Positions 1 to 9,276 of a DNA stretch of 64,000 bases are shown here, one piece after another. The number at the start of each line of letters is the position of its first letter. Position 1 is the first letter of the stretch. The stretch spans positions 5,027 to 69,026 of the forward strand of contig DASUGI010000036.1 of NCBI GenBank assembly GCA_036274115.1, given 5' to 3'. Under the pieces are notes generated by a model. It was given only the letters and a program-made list of their open reading frames with translations. It was not told where the DNA came from and searched no databases. This DNA comes from JADLHS01 sp036274115 (GTDB taxonomy: Bacteria; Verrucomicrobiota; Verrucomicrobiia; Limisphaerales; JADLHS01). The position numbers and the translations under genes are program-made.

Positions 1-2
1 AC

Positions 3-812
3 TTCGAGATGATTCCAGACCGACTCCCCGAAGCGCTGCGCGAAGTCATCGCAAAGTTTCCACCCGGCACGTTGCAGTTCGAAGTCGGCATCCAAACCTT
101 CAACGAACAGGTTGCTGGATTGATCAGCCGAAGGCAGAACTACGACCGGCTCGCGGACAACTTGCAGTTTCTGCGCGGCAACACCGGAGTTCATATCCAT
201 GCGGACTTGATCGTGGGTTTGCCGGGCGAGTCCATGGAGAGCTTTGGCGCGGGCTTTGATCGCCTCATTGCCCTGCGCCCGCAGGAAATTCAAGTGGGCA
301 TCCTGAAGCGGCTGCGCGGGACACCCATCGTTCGGCACGACGCCGAATGGCAAATGGTTTACAATCCGCATCCGCCCTACGAAATCCTGCAAACCAGGCT
401 GATTGATTTCCCCACCATGCAACGGCTGCGTCGCTTCGCTCGTTACTGGGATCTGGTCGGCAACTCCGGCAATTTTGTTGAAACCACGCCGTTGATCTGG
501 AGTGGAGGCCGCTCACCTTTCCAGTCATTCCTGCACTGGTCTGACTGGCTCTATGAGCGAACGGGTCGGACGGATGCCATTGCGCTTTTGCGACTGATGC
601 ACCTGCTCTTCGAGTTTCTAACAAGCGAGGCAAAGTTGTCCCACCAAACTGTCGCAGCAGCCCTGTGGCGGGATTACCAACGCGGTGGACGCAATGACAA
701 GCCCGATTTCCTTTGCGACCACCTTCCGGCCAGCACCCCGGTCGCGCGCCGAGAGCGAACGCAATCCTTGAGGCGCCAGGCCCGCCATGCGGCTACGGCA
801 GACTTGCCTTAG
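3..812 (+). CDS. B12-binding-type radical SAM protein, C-terminal part (5' end outside window)
   Basis: The frame is open from the window edge (codons for Phe-Glu precede the first ATG at 9), so this is the 3' part of a larger gene. The visible 267 residues begin in the second half of a radical SAM barrel (LQFEVGIQTFN, HADLIVGLPGE, EIQVGILKRLRGTP) and run into the C-terminal helical region typical of B12-binding radical SAM proteins with a DUF4080 tail. The CxxxCxxC cluster motif and the cobalamin domain would lie upstream, outside the window. The substrate is unknown. Family assignment rests on recognised sequence blocks, not on a search. The C-terminal tail after about residue 235 is Arg/Ala-rich and looks non-conserved. 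Confidence 0.8.
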   Translation, partial: FEMIPDRLPEALREVIAKFPPGTLQFEVGIQTFNEQVAGLISRRQNYDRLADNLQFLRGNTGVHIHADLIVGLPGESMESFGAGFDRLIALRPQEIQVGILKRLRGTPIVRHDAEWQMVYNPHPPYEILQTRLIDFPTMQRLRRFARYWDLVGNSGNFVETTPLIWSGGRSPFQSFLHWSDWLYERTGRTDAIALLRLMHLLFEFLTSEAKLSHQTVAAALWRDYQRGGRNDKPDFLCDHLPASTPVARRERTQSLRRQARHAATADLP

Positions 813-838
813 GCCCGTCGATCCATATCATCTGTGGC

Positions 839-994
839 ATGAAATTTCTGTTGTCGATCATTGTTTACCTGCTTCTCGCGGCTTTGCTGGCCTGGGGAAT
901 CCTGCTGATGATGCACGGCAAACCATGGTTATTGATCGGCAGTGTGGTGGCCTACATCGTTGCAGTCGCCAGAATCGGCTGCCTTTCGCACTGA
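839..994 (+). CDS. Small membrane protein, 51 aa
   Basis: An ATG at 839 opens a 51-codon frame beginning MKFLLSIIVYLLLAALLAWG. It has two hydrophobic segments (about residues 2-24 and 30-45) separated by a short HGKP loop, a two-TM hairpin. A longer version of this frame starts at 713 inside the preceding gene, but the extension is out of character (Arg/Pro-rich) and overlaps the radical SAM coding sequence, so the internal ATG is chosen. It lies 26 bp after that gene on the same strand. No function can be assigned. Short size and the lack of a clear ribosome binding site keep confidence moderate. Confidence 0.5.
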   Translation: MKFLLSIIVYLLLAALLAWGILLMMHGKPWLLIGSVVAYIVAVARIGCLSH

Positions 995-1008
995 CAGATT
1001 CGCCGTCC

Positions 1009-2427
1009 TTACTGAGGGGCCGGCACTGCGAGTGTCTTCTGAACTGCCGGAATAACCTGAGACCACGGGGCGCAACTCCTGTCCGCCATGCCCGCAGCAA
1101 TCCCCGCTGCCGCCGCGGATGAAACCGATGTGCCGCGCGACCCATAGGTCAACCCATTGTAAGAAAAGATCACGGTTCCCGGCGCGCCGGCGTCCGGCGG
1201 GGTGCCCACGTTGGCGTAAGAGGCCACCTTGCCGCGTTCCACTGCCGTCACCGAAATCACCTCAGGATAGGCCGCAGGAAAAAAGGGCGTGTTACTGCCG
1301 TCGTTACCAACCGCGGCGAAAACGGGGATGTTATTTTGAGCCAGTTGTTTCACCGCGTCCCGCAACAAGGGACTGTCACCGTAGCCACCCAGGCTGGCGT
1401 TAATAACTGTTGCGCCCCGATTACCGGCCAGAATCATGCCCGCCGCCACGTTAAACGTGTTGGCAGAGGCGCTGTTGCCGAAGACATCCACGGACAAAAC
1501 TTTCACGCTGGTAGAACTCTGACCTGAAGCCTGCATACCTTGATAAAAGGAGTTTACCATGGCGGTTTGGTGCGTCGGTTGGAGACTGCTGTCCACCGGC
1601 GCCGCTTCGCCGGTCACCGTGAGCCGCTCCTTCACGAAAGGTTCCAGCTGCGGCCCCAGCGCCTGCAATGCGGTATCCACGAAGCCAACCACAACCTTGC
1701 AGTCCTCTCCTTTCGGCGGATCCAGCTTCAACCTGGTTTCCGGCGCGGCCATGCCGAGATTCTGCGGTGATTGGGGGCGATCCACATAAAAGTTGTCCTG
1801 CACACTGGTGACGTCTGGATTGGCCGCCAGAAGCTTGCGGGCGCTCTGGGTGGCTTCCTCGTCTTGAAACTGCAGGCGATACGCGTTCAGTTCCGGAATG
1901 TGGCCAACGACTTTCGCGCCAAGTCGCCGCGCCAATTCTTCGATATCAGTCCCGGGCTTGACTTGCACAATCAACTCGTTCGGAACGCGCTTGGCTACCG
2001 CTGGCCGCCGGACGCTGCTGCCCCAAACCGGCCGGTTGGCGTTCTTCATGGTCGTGCGAAACACGTAGAGCCGTTGAATGCCGTTCGTCGGCGGCATGAT
2101 GGCAAAGTTCATCTCACCCAGCAACAGCCGCAATGCCTGGCGCGACGGCAGGTCCTTGAACTTGACCGAGGATTTGAAGCTATCGTCAGGTTCGACAAAA
2201 ACATTCCAGCCGGTCTGACCCGCAATTTCCTCCAGCAACCCGACCAATTCCCAGTCACGCACATCCGCCGAAACGCGGTCGGTCGCTTTGTTCCAGGAAA
2301 GAGTGTTCGTCGTCGCAGCCCAACCGGGCATGCCAGCAAGGCAAAGCCCCAGCAGCAACAGCCCGCAGGCTGCACGACGCACACGCTTCATCGTTTCCAT
2401 TGACGATTGGAACAACGGAGTGTTCAT
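1009..2427 (-). CDS. Secreted S8 (subtilisin-like) serine protease with N-terminal secretin-like domain
   Basis: 472 aa. Signal peptide about residues 13-38 (MKRVRRAACGLLLLGLCLAG then a PGWA cleavage region). Residues 50-115 resemble a secretin/STN short domain (VSADVRDWELVGLLEEIAG). Residues 148-215 resemble a subtilase propeptide of fervidolysin type (VPNELIVQVKPGTD). The S8 catalytic domain follows: Asp251 in VVVGFVDTAL, His286 in PTHQTAM, oxyanion Asn375 in AAVGNDG, Ser434 in GTSVSSAAAAG. The triad is present, but the motifs differ from the canonical HGTHVAG and GTSMAxP. It is transcribed 15 bp after the TIGR03790 gene and probably shares its mRNA. Predicted exported protease; substrate unknown. 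An ATG at 2391 is an alternative start immediately before the signal peptide. Confidence 0.85.
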   Translation of the reverse strand: MNTPLFQSSMETMKRVRRAACGLLLLGLCLAGMPGWAATTNTLSWNKATDRVSADVRDWELVGLLEEIAGQTGWNVFVEPDDSFKSSVKFKDLPSRQALRLLLGEMNFAIMPPTNGIQRLYVFRTTMKNANRPVWGSSVRRPAVAKRVPNELIVQVKPGTDIEELARRLGAKVVGHIPELNAYRLQFQDEEATQSARKLLAANPDVTSVQDNFYVDRPQSPQNLGMAAPETRLKLDPPKGEDCKVVVGFVDTALQALGPQLEPFVKERLTVTGEAAPVDSSLQPTHQTAMVNSFYQGMQASGQSSTSVKVLSVDVFGNSASANTFNVAAGMILAGNRGATVINASLGGYGDSPLLRDAVKQLAQNNIPVFAAVGNDGSNTPFFPAAYPEVISVTAVERGKVASYANVGTPPDAGAPGTVIFSYNGLTYGSRGTSVSSAAAAGIAAGMADRSCAPWSQVIPAVQKTLAVPAPQ

Positions 2428-2442
2428 GGCTTAATTGCGGCG

Positions 2443-5019
2443 TTAAGGCGTTTTGACCCGATAAAAGCGCTGCGGCGACGACGTGTTTGTTTCCGTCCAC
2501 ATACCCGTTGAGTTGGTTGGCGTCACCGCCGCCCGCGGAACAAAGGTATCCGTTACCTCGGTGGCACTCAATACCTGATACGTCCGCCCGGCGGAGGCCG
2601 GCCAGGTCAGCGTGGGCGGCACGCCGGCAATGGAAACGCGGAATGGTTGCTCCGTTCCGATAATCCTGAACCACCTGGTTTCGGTTCGATAGCTGGTTCC
2701 ATCCGAGCGACTGACCAAGGCATAAAAGGGATGCAAGCCCGCGCCCAGACTGGCGGCGGGGACCGGGAACGTTGCACTGGAAACGTTGTTTGAACCGGCA
2801 AGCAACCCGCCCGTTGAAAATAATTCTATTTTGGAAATGCTGCCGGTGTTCGCCTGAACCGCAAATTGAAGGGTTGCTTCCAAAGCGGTGTTTGTCCCGC
2901 CGACTAACGCCGTGAACGTCGCAGACCAGGGATTGTTCTGGATGCGGACGCTTTGCGAAATGCGCTTTTGGGTTCGCACATGACTTCCCTCGTACGCCAC
3001 GGCTGAGAGTTCGTGATATCCATCGGCAATGGTTGCGGTGTTGAATGGAAAGCTGAAACTGAGATGGGTGCGACCGTCCGTAAGATAGAGATGGTTCCGC
3101 GGCTGAAGATCCGGCAGATTCTCGGTCAAGGAAACGGAACCGGAAGGCGCGATGTCAAACGTGCCGCTGATCGCCACTTGGAGTTGGGCCGCCTGGATTC
3201 CCAACGAGCGAGCCCGAAGATTGAACTGCACGACGGAACTCCCATTTACGAAATCTTCCACCACCAGCCCGTCCGCGCCTTGCAACGCGGGCTCTGCGTT
3301 GATGGCCGAGGCAAAGAGTTGGACAAAATCGATCAAACTCGTGCTTGCGGAATTGGTCACCGAAACGCTCACCAAGGCGCCGTTGGTCTTGGTGGCATTC
3401 AACGTCAAAGTGTCGCCGACTACCACCGTCCCGCCCACCTGGCAGATCACCCGGCCGTAAGCCGTCGTGTCAGGGAAGGTTGCCGCGGCCGGCCGAATGA
3501 AAGTGGTTAATTCACTCGCAGTACCGACGTAGTTGCTGACGGTAACAAACGTTTGCCCACCGGGCCGGTTGACATCGCTGGATCGCAATTCAAGGCGGTC
3601 GCCGTGTGCATAAGCATCCACCCTGGTCACCGAACTGTTTACCGGGCTGTTGAGCAAGGCCGCAAGGCCGTTGGCGACCGTGGCAAGACTGGCGCCGGCA
3701 GGCACGGTGTAAGTCAGGTTCGTGCGCCCGGGCAAAGTGACGTAGAGACGGTTACCGGGCCTGGGCGGAATATTGGTCAGGGTTTGCAACAGAGTTCCGT
3801 CCAGAAACAAATCCACCTGCTGCAACGGACGAGTTTCATCGGCGGCGCTGAATTGGAGTGAGAGGTTGGTCGTTCCGACCAATAGGGAATTCGTTGGCAG
3901 GCCAACCCAGCCACCAGTGCTCGAGCGAGCAAAAGGCGCCGACAGCGGTTCCCCCACCAGAATCCCTTGATACGGGTTTGTCACACTCAAGTAGTAACAC
4001 TCGGCAGCACTGAAGCCGCGCGCCTGGTAAAAGTAATTCCGTGGCGAGGCGAACTTTTCGGGATAAGCGCAAGGTTCGACCACCGTGCCATAACTGGCCG
4101 TCGCACCCGCTATGATGTAATCCAGTGCGTCGGTATGACCGCTGTTCTCGAAAATCGCACCGCTATAGGAAGTCAGATTGTCAGCGAGCGCCCCGGGCAC
4201 AAACGCATTGGGTGTCACGGTATGAAGTTGCACGCCGTTCTGAAACCCGAGCAGATTCATCAGGCCGGCCGTCGAGGAAATGTTCGTTGCAAGGATGGAG
4301 TAGTTTCCTCTCACCCGCACATCGAAGATGGCATCGTCAGCAGCCAAATACCGCAGCGTGCGGATCGCGTCAAACGTCTTGGCGAGATAAACTGACTGCG
4401 TTGGAAAGCTGCTATCACTGGCGACCCCGCGATCGACCAGCGACCGGGCCATGGCCAGATTGCTGGAAGTGAGCATCATCACCATCCAGTTGTTACTCGA
4501 GGCTCCATTCGGAGGCGTTTGCCGGTAAATACCCTCCGTCCCCGCAAACAGGTTCAGGCTGGTCGGCGCCAGATTACACGACGGCAAACCCGCGGGACAC
4601 TTGGTGCAACCATCGGGCTTAAAGCCATAAAACAGAGCGGAGGTGGTGCTGTTTTGCCCGCTGGTTTCGGCCGCGCCCGTCTCCTGAATAACGCGATACG
4701 GGAAATCCATCGACAGTAACACATACTCTATCTGATTGCTCAACCCGCGGGTAGCGAGCATGGCATTCAACGGCGCTCGCAGCGTTGCCTCGAACTCGGC
4801 GCGCGTCCAATTGACCTTGCCGCCCGCCCAGTTCACGCGCAGCACGTTTTGCGGCGGCACACCGCGTTTCTCGCAGTAGTAATTGCCCAACTCCACCGAA
4901 TCCGGGCTGTTCTGGTTAACAATGACGACGACGTTCAACCCGCTACCGCCGGCCAGGGCGCGGGCGCACGAGCAGCAAAGGATCAGTCCCAGCACGGTCC
5001 ATTGAGAAAGCGTCTTCAC
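2443..5019 (-). CDS. TIGR03790 family secreted protein with shared C-terminal module
   Basis: About 858 aa from GTG 5019. A longer frame opens at GTG 5109, but its first codons are made of the clpC terminator hairpin, so I start at the GTG that gives a signal peptide (KTLSQWTVLGLILCCSCARA, cleavage near ALA); GTG 5034 is a second option. The N-terminal ~370 residues carry the TIGR03790 domain (LNVVVIVNQNSPDSVELGNYY, KRGVPPQNVLRV, YVLLSMDFPYRV), found in Verrucomicrobiota, Planctomycetota and other groups, with unknown function. A beta-rich region of Ig-like segments follows. The last ~66 residues (TLTWPASAGRTYQVLSATE ... RFYRVKTP) resemble the C-terminal module of the pectinolytic proteins in this window. 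Probably secreted or surface-bound. Followed by the S8 protease gene. Confidence 0.75.
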   Translation of the reverse strand: MKTLSQWTVLGLILCCSCARALAGGSGLNVVVIVNQNSPDSVELGNYYCEKRGVPPQNVLRVNWAGGKVNWTRAEFEATLRAPLNAMLATRGLSNQIEYVLLSMDFPYRVIQETGAAETSGQNSTTSALFYGFKPDGCTKCPAGLPSCNLAPTSLNLFAGTEGIYRQTPPNGASSNNWMVMMLTSSNLAMARSLVDRGVASDSSFPTQSVYLAKTFDAIRTLRYLAADDAIFDVRVRGNYSILATNISSTAGLMNLLGFQNGVQLHTVTPNAFVPGALADNLTSYSGAIFENSGHTDALDYIIAGATASYGTVVEPCAYPEKFASPRNYFYQARGFSAAECYYLSVTNPYQGILVGEPLSAPFARSSTGGWVGLPTNSLLVGTTNLSLQFSAADETRPLQQVDLFLDGTLLQTLTNIPPRPGNRLYVTLPGRTNLTYTVPAGASLATVANGLAALLNSPVNSSVTRVDAYAHGDRLELRSSDVNRPGGQTFVTVSNYVGTASELTTFIRPAAATFPDTTAYGRVICQVGGTVVVGDTLTLNATKTNGALVSVSVTNSASTSLIDFVQLFASAINAEPALQGADGLVVEDFVNGSSVVQFNLRARSLGIQAAQLQVAISGTFDIAPSGSVSLTENLPDLQPRNHLYLTDGRTHLSFSFPFNTATIADGYHELSAVAYEGSHVRTQKRISQSVRIQNNPWSATFTALVGGTNTALEATLQFAVQANTGSISKIELFSTGGLLAGSNNVSSATFPVPAASLGAGLHPFYALVSRSDGTSYRTETRWFRIIGTEQPFRVSIAGVPPTLTWPASAGRTYQVLSATEVTDTFVPRAAVTPTNSTGMWTETNTSSPQRFYRVKTP

Positions 5020-5065
5020 TAAATCAATTCTCACTGATAACACTGCGATGTAAAGCTGAGGACGC

Positions 5066-5098
5066 AAACAAAAACGCCAGCCGCAAGGCGACTGGCGT
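5066..5098 (-). terminator. Rho-independent terminator of clpC
   Basis: Read on the minus strand, ACGCCAG-T-CGC pairs with GCG-G-CTGGCGT (11-bp stem with one T-G wobble and a 3-nt loop, 5074-5098) and is followed by TTTTTGTTT (5066-5074). It starts about 19 bp after the clpC stop codon. It ends the clpC transcript and separates it from the TIGR03790/S8 pair, which therefore should have its own promoter. Confidence 0.85.
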
Positions 5099-5116
5099 GA
5101 ATTCTCCACGAACTCG

Positions 5117-7618
5117 TTAACTCGATAGCGCGCCCGTCGCCGAGGCGTTCTGGCTGAAGACCAACTTGTCTTTGTCCGCAGTCACGCGAATCGGTTCGCC
5201 TTCGTGAAACTGCCCGCGCAACAGTTCTTCGGCCAGCGGGTCTTCCAGGAAACGTTCCACGGACCGGCGCATCGGCCGCGCGCCGTATTGCGGATCGTAG
5301 CCCTTGTCTACCAGGAAATCCTTGGCACTCTCGTCCAGGACCAATTGCAGATTCTTGCCTTTCAACCGCGCAACAACCTTGTTGATCTCGAGGTCCAGAA
5401 TTTGAATCAAATCCGGTTTGGTCAATGAACGGAACACAATGACGTCATCGAGACGGTTCAGGAATTCCGGCCGGAATGTCTTCTTGGCCTCATCCAGGAT
5501 GCGCTCGCGCATCTTCTCGTACGTGGACTCATCCGAGATGGGAGAAAAGCCCAGCGTGGCGCCGCGCTTGATCGTATCCGACCCAACATTCGACGTGAGC
5601 AGAATGATCGTATTACGGAAGTTCACAACCCGGCCCACATTGTCGGTGAGCTTGCCTTCTTCCAGAATCTGCAACAGCATGTTCCAGACATCGGGATGGG
5701 CTTTCTCGATTTCATCAAACAACACCACCGAATAGGGTTTGCGGCGGACTTGTTCCGTCAATTGGCCACCTTCCTCATAACCCACATAACCGGGCGGCGA
5801 ACCCACCAGACGCGACACATTGAACTTCTCCATGTATTCGCTCATGTCGAGCTGGATGAGCGACTTGGAATCACCGAACATCTGTTCGGCCAGTGTCTTT
5901 GCCAAAAGCGTCTTGCCCACGCCAGTGGGCCCGAGCAATAGAAATGTTCCGATGGGCCGTCGCGGATCTTTCAAATCAGCGCGGGAACGCCGCAGCGCCT
6001 TGCAAATCGCGGAAACCCCTTCCTTCTGACCGATGACGACCTTGGCCATTTCACCTTCCACGGCGAGCAAACGGTGCATTTCGTCCTGGCCCATCCGTTG
6101 CAGCGGAACGCCAGTCCATTTGGAAACCACGTTGAGAATATCTTCCTCTCCCACTTGCACCCGTTTCTCCTCACGCGAAGTGCGCCACTCACGCATAATC
6201 GTTTCCAGCTTCTCTTTGGCCTGCTTTTCACGATCGCGCATGTGCGCCGCGCCCTCGAAGTCCTGATTCTTGATCGCCTTTTCTTTCTTGCCTTTAATCT
6301 CCTCGATCTCGACTTCGATTTGTTTGACCTCCGGCGGACGCGTCATCGTGCTGATGCGCGCGCGGGAACCCGCCTCGTCCAGGACATCAATCGCCTTGTC
6401 CGGCAGAAAGCGGTCCGTGATATAGCGGTCGGAAAGCCGGACCGCCGCCGCCACCGCGTCATCGGTAAACTCAGCCTTGTGGTGCTCTTCGTACTTCTGT
6501 CGCAAGCCCTTCAAAATCTCAATCGCGTCTTCAATCGATGGCGCTTCGACACGCACCGACTGGAAGCGGCGTTCCAGCGCCGCATCCTTCTCAATGTACT
6601 TGCGATACTCGTTGAGCGTCGTGGCGCCAACGCACTGCATCTCACCCCGGCTTAACGCCGGCTTGATGATGTTCGAGGCATCCATCGTGCCTTCCGCCGA
6701 ACCCGCCCCAACGATGGTGTGCAACTCATCGATGAACAGAATGATATTTTTCGCGCGACGAATCTCGTCCATCACGGCCTTGATCCGCTCCTCAAACTGG
6801 CCCCGATATTTTGTTCCGGCGACCATGAGCGCGAGGTCCAAAGTGATGACTCGCTTGTCCCGCAGCAACTCCGGCACGTTGCCTTTGGCAATCTCCTGAG
6901 CCAGTCCTTCAACGATCGCCGTCTTGCCCACCCCGGCCTCGCCCAACAACACGGGATTGTTCTTCGTGCGCCGGCAAAGAATCTGGATGACGCGCTCAAT
7001 CTCATTCTTGCGCCCGATCACCGGATCCATGTCACCCTTGCGGGCGATCTCCGTGAGGTCGCGACCAAACGCTTTCAGCGCAGGCGTCTTGACATCGCCT
7101 CTCTTTTCGCCAGCCGGTGTTTTTTCCGGACTCTCGGAACCCGGCTGCTCTTCGCCTTGTTGCGCAAAGTTCGGATCCAGCTCCTTTAAGATTTCCTGGC
7201 GAGTCTGCTCGATATCGACTTCAAGATTCTTCAGCACACGGGCAGCAACGCCATCACCTTCCCGCAAGAGCCCGAGTAAGATGTGTTCGGTTCCGACGTA
7301 GGTATGATTCAGGGCCTTGGCTTCCTTCGAGGCCAGTGCCAAAACTTTCTTCACGCGCGGGGTGTATGGGATATTCCCGATCATCTTCTGGTCCGGCCCC
7401 GTCCCCACTTGCTTTTCCACTTCCATCCGGACCGTTTCCAGATCCAGCCCCATCTTCTGGAGAACATTCACCGCCACGCCCTGGCCCAACTTGATCAGCC
7501 CCAGCAAAAGATGCTCGGTGCCGACAAAGTTGTGGTTGAAGCGGTCGGCTTCTTTGCGCGCCAGCGCGAGCACTTGTTGAGCCCGCGGGGTAAAATTGTT
7601 CATGGCTTCTTCGCTCAT
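5117..7618 (-). CDS. clpC: ATP-dependent Clp protease ATP-binding subunit ClpC
   Basis: 833 aa, the usual ClpC length. It has two N-terminal Clp_N repeats (NNFTPRAQQVLALARKEA near residue 7; YTPRVKKVLALASKEA near 85), AAA-1 with Walker A GEAGVGKTA and Walker B IILFIDELHT, a middle UVR-type coiled coil (NQDFEGAAHMRDREK), and AAA-2 with Walker A GPTGVGKTLLAK and VVLFDEIEKAHPDV. ClpC is a hexameric unfoldase that feeds ClpP and, in Firmicutes, degrades McsB-phosphorylated proteins. It lies 15 bp downstream of mcsB and is the last gene of the ilvE-mcsA-mcsB-clpC run. The ATG at 7603 (MNNFTPRAQQ) is preceded by AAGAAG and gives the more usual ClpC N-terminus, so it may be the true start. Confidence 0.97.
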   Translation of the reverse strand: MSEEAMNNFTPRAQQVLALARKEADRFNHNFVGTEHLLLGLIKLGQGVAVNVLQKMGLDLETVRMEVEKQVGTGPDQKMIGNIPYTPRVKKVLALASKEAKALNHTYVGTEHILLGLLREGDGVAARVLKNLEVDIEQTRQEILKELDPNFAQQGEEQPGSESPEKTPAGEKRGDVKTPALKAFGRDLTEIARKGDMDPVIGRKNEIERVIQILCRRTKNNPVLLGEAGVGKTAIVEGLAQEIAKGNVPELLRDKRVITLDLALMVAGTKYRGQFEERIKAVMDEIRRAKNIILFIDELHTIVGAGSAEGTMDASNIIKPALSRGEMQCVGATTLNEYRKYIEKDAALERRFQSVRVEAPSIEDAIEILKGLRQKYEEHHKAEFTDDAVAAAVRLSDRYITDRFLPDKAIDVLDEAGSRARISTMTRPPEVKQIEVEIEEIKGKKEKAIKNQDFEGAAHMRDREKQAKEKLETIMREWRTSREEKRVQVGEEDILNVVSKWTGVPLQRMGQDEMHRLLAVEGEMAKVVIGQKEGVSAICKALRRSRADLKDPRRPIGTFLLLGPTGVGKTLLAKTLAEQMFGDSKSLIQLDMSEYMEKFNVSRLVGSPPGYVGYEEGGQLTEQVRRKPYSVVLFDEIEKAHPDVWNMLLQILEEGKLTDNVGRVVNFRNTIILLTSNVGSDTIKRGATLGFSPISDESTYEKMRERILDEAKKTFRPEFLNRLDDVIVFRSLTKPDLIQILDLEINKVVARLKGKNLQLVLDESAKDFLVDKGYDPQYGARPMRRSVERFLEDPLAEELLRGQFHEGEPIRVTADKDKLVFSQNASATGALSS

Positions 7619-7633
7619 ACTCGCTTCACAATG

Positions 7634-8749
7634 CTATGATTTGTCGCCTTTGTCCATTCCCTCCGCCGACGGACTGGCGGGACGCGCCACCGGGCGTTTC
7701 ACTGGCTTGAGTCGCTCGCGCAACATGTCCGCTCGGAGCAGGTCGCGTTCCTCGGCGGACAGCTTTTCCGAGTGCTGTTTCTGCAAATGCGCCGGCTGCG
7801 TCAGGATGAACAACTCATCCACCAACGCCTCGTCCGCTCCCGGGAACGATCCCACTTCCACCCCGAGGCGAAGCAGGGACAACAGGTTCATCGTTTCTTT
7901 GGAAGAAATGCTATGGGCATTGGCCAGAATGCCATACGCGCGCCCAATATGATTATGAATCATCTTGGGCTTCTTCTCGATCAGGGTCGCCCGGGCATTT
8001 TCCTCATGCTCAATGATCTGGGCCAATACCTTCTCCAGGCGCTCCACAATCGTCGTCTCCGACTCGCCCAACGTCATCTGATTGGACACCTGAAAGACAT
8101 TCCCCAACGCCTCCGTGCCCTCGCCATAAAGCCCGCGGACCGCCAACCCCAGCTTGTTCACCGACTGGATGATTGGATTGATTTGCTCCGCCAGCACCAA
8201 TCCCGGCAGATGCAACATGGCGCTCACCCGGATACCCGTTCCGAGGTTGGTGGGGCAGGCCGTCAAATATCCAAGGTCGTTGCTGAAAGCGTAATTGAGC
8301 TTCTTCTCGAGTTCGGAATCCAACCGATCAATTGCCGTCCAGGCCTGGCGCAGTTGAAGTCCGGGTCGCAGCGCCTGCATCCGCAAATGGTCTTCCTCGT
8401 TGATCATCACGCAGAACGTCTCCTCGGCGTTCAGAACCACGCCGCTGCCGACGTTTCTTGCCGCATGCTCGCGACTGATCAAATGCCGCTCCACCAGGAT
8501 CTGCTTGTCGAGCGCCGTGAGGTTGTCCATCGTCTCGGAGAATGCGCCCTTCAATTCCGGCAGGCTCTCCACGGCGGGCCGAATCATTTCCAGGACGCGC
8601 ACCCGTTCCGGCTTTTTGGCCCAACCCGGAAAAGCGCCATCCTTGATGTTGCGCGCGAGCCGCACCCGGCTCGACATCACGATGCGGTCGTGCGGCCCTT
8701 TGCGATGAGCGCTCTGGGATGCGGATACCAGAAATTTATCCAAGTCCAT
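7634..8749 (-). CDS. mcsB: Protein-arginine kinase McsB
   Basis: 371 aa. ATP:guanido phosphotransferase family: SSRVRLARN at 26-34, the catalytic loop NEEDH at 117-121, and a C-terminal RDLLRA at 335-340 matching the RDxxRA phospho-arginine-binding motif specific to McsB. That motif separates McsB from metabolic arginine/creatine kinases. McsB phosphorylates arginine residues and so marks proteins for ClpCP. A strong ribosome site (GAGGAGGT) precedes the ATG. It sits 13 bp after mcsA and 15 bp before clpC, the same partners as in Bacillus. No CtsR-type regulator gene is present in the window. The last ~20 residues are Pro/Ala-rich and probably disordered. Confidence 0.95.
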   Translation of the reverse strand: MDLDKFLVSASQSAHRKGPHDRIVMSSRVRLARNIKDGAFPGWAKKPERVRVLEMIRPAVESLPELKGAFSETMDNLTALDKQILVERHLISREHAARNVGSGVVLNAEETFCVMINEEDHLRMQALRPGLQLRQAWTAIDRLDSELEKKLNYAFSNDLGYLTACPTNLGTGIRVSAMLHLPGLVLAEQINPIIQSVNKLGLAVRGLYGEGTEALGNVFQVSNQMTLGESETTIVERLEKVLAQIIEHEENARATLIEKKPKMIHNHIGRAYGILANAHSISSKETMNLLSLLRLGVEVGSFPGADEALVDELFILTQPAHLQKQHSEKLSAEERDLLRADMLRERLKPVKRPVARPASPSAEGMDKGDKS

Positions 8750-8762
8750 ACGACCTCCTCGA

Positions 8763-9266
8763 CTAAGCCGACGTTACCAGGCGACTGCTCAATTGCTTGA
8801 TCTCGTCCCGCAACTGGGCCGCCTGTTCGAAATCCTCCGTCTCGATCGCCTTCGCCAGTTTCTTCTGCAACGAATTCATCCGCTCGGTCAAATCGCGTTT
8901 GGACCGCAAGTTCTCCGGCACCTTTCCCACATGCCGCGTGCCCTTGTGCATCGACTTGAGCAATCCGCCGAGCCCCTCGGAAAACGTCTTGTAGCATTCC
9001 GCACAACCCAGCCGGCCCGACTTCTTGAAGTCAGCCTGCGTGAAACCGCACTGCGGGCACTTGGTCTCCGCGCCGCCCACCGCCTGTTCGAGTTCCTGGG
9101 AGGCACCCAATCCGAGTAACAAATCCGCAAGCGAAAACCCTTGCTGGTCATTCACGCCCTTCGACTTCGCGCAATCCTCGCAGAGGTCGACCTTCTGCAT
9201 CTTGTCACCCGTAATCTGAGTGAGATGCACGGTCGCAGTCTTTTCTTTGCAGACGCAGCAGAGCAT
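8763..9266 (-). CDS. mcsA: McsA, zinc-finger activator of McsB
   Basis: 167 aa from the ATG at 9266. There are two pairs of CxxC zinc ligands in the first ~90 residues (CCVCKEK and CEDC; then CPQCGF and CAEC), and a C-terminal UVR motif (LAKAIETEDFEQAAQLRDEIKQL). This is the McsA/CtsR-associated architecture; McsA activates the arginine kinase McsB. A GTG at 9296 would extend the protein by ten residues and overlap ilvE; the ATG leaves a 10-bp gap after ilvE and puts CxxC at the very N-terminus, as in other McsA proteins, so it is preferred. Followed by mcsB after 13 bp. Confidence 0.92.
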   Translation of the reverse strand: MLCCVCKEKTATVHLTQITGDKMQKVDLCEDCAKSKGVNDQQGFSLADLLLGLGASQELEQAVGGAETKCPQCGFTQADFKKSGRLGCAECYKTFSEGLGGLLKSMHKGTRHVGKVPENLRSKRDLTERMNSLQKKLAKAIETEDFEQAAQLRDEIKQLSSRLVTSA

Positions 9267-9276
9267 ATTTCTATTT

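Noticed and set aside
5020..5109. N-terminal extension of the TIGR03790 gene
   Set aside because: These codons contain the clpC terminator hairpin and precede a good signal peptide at GTG 5019.
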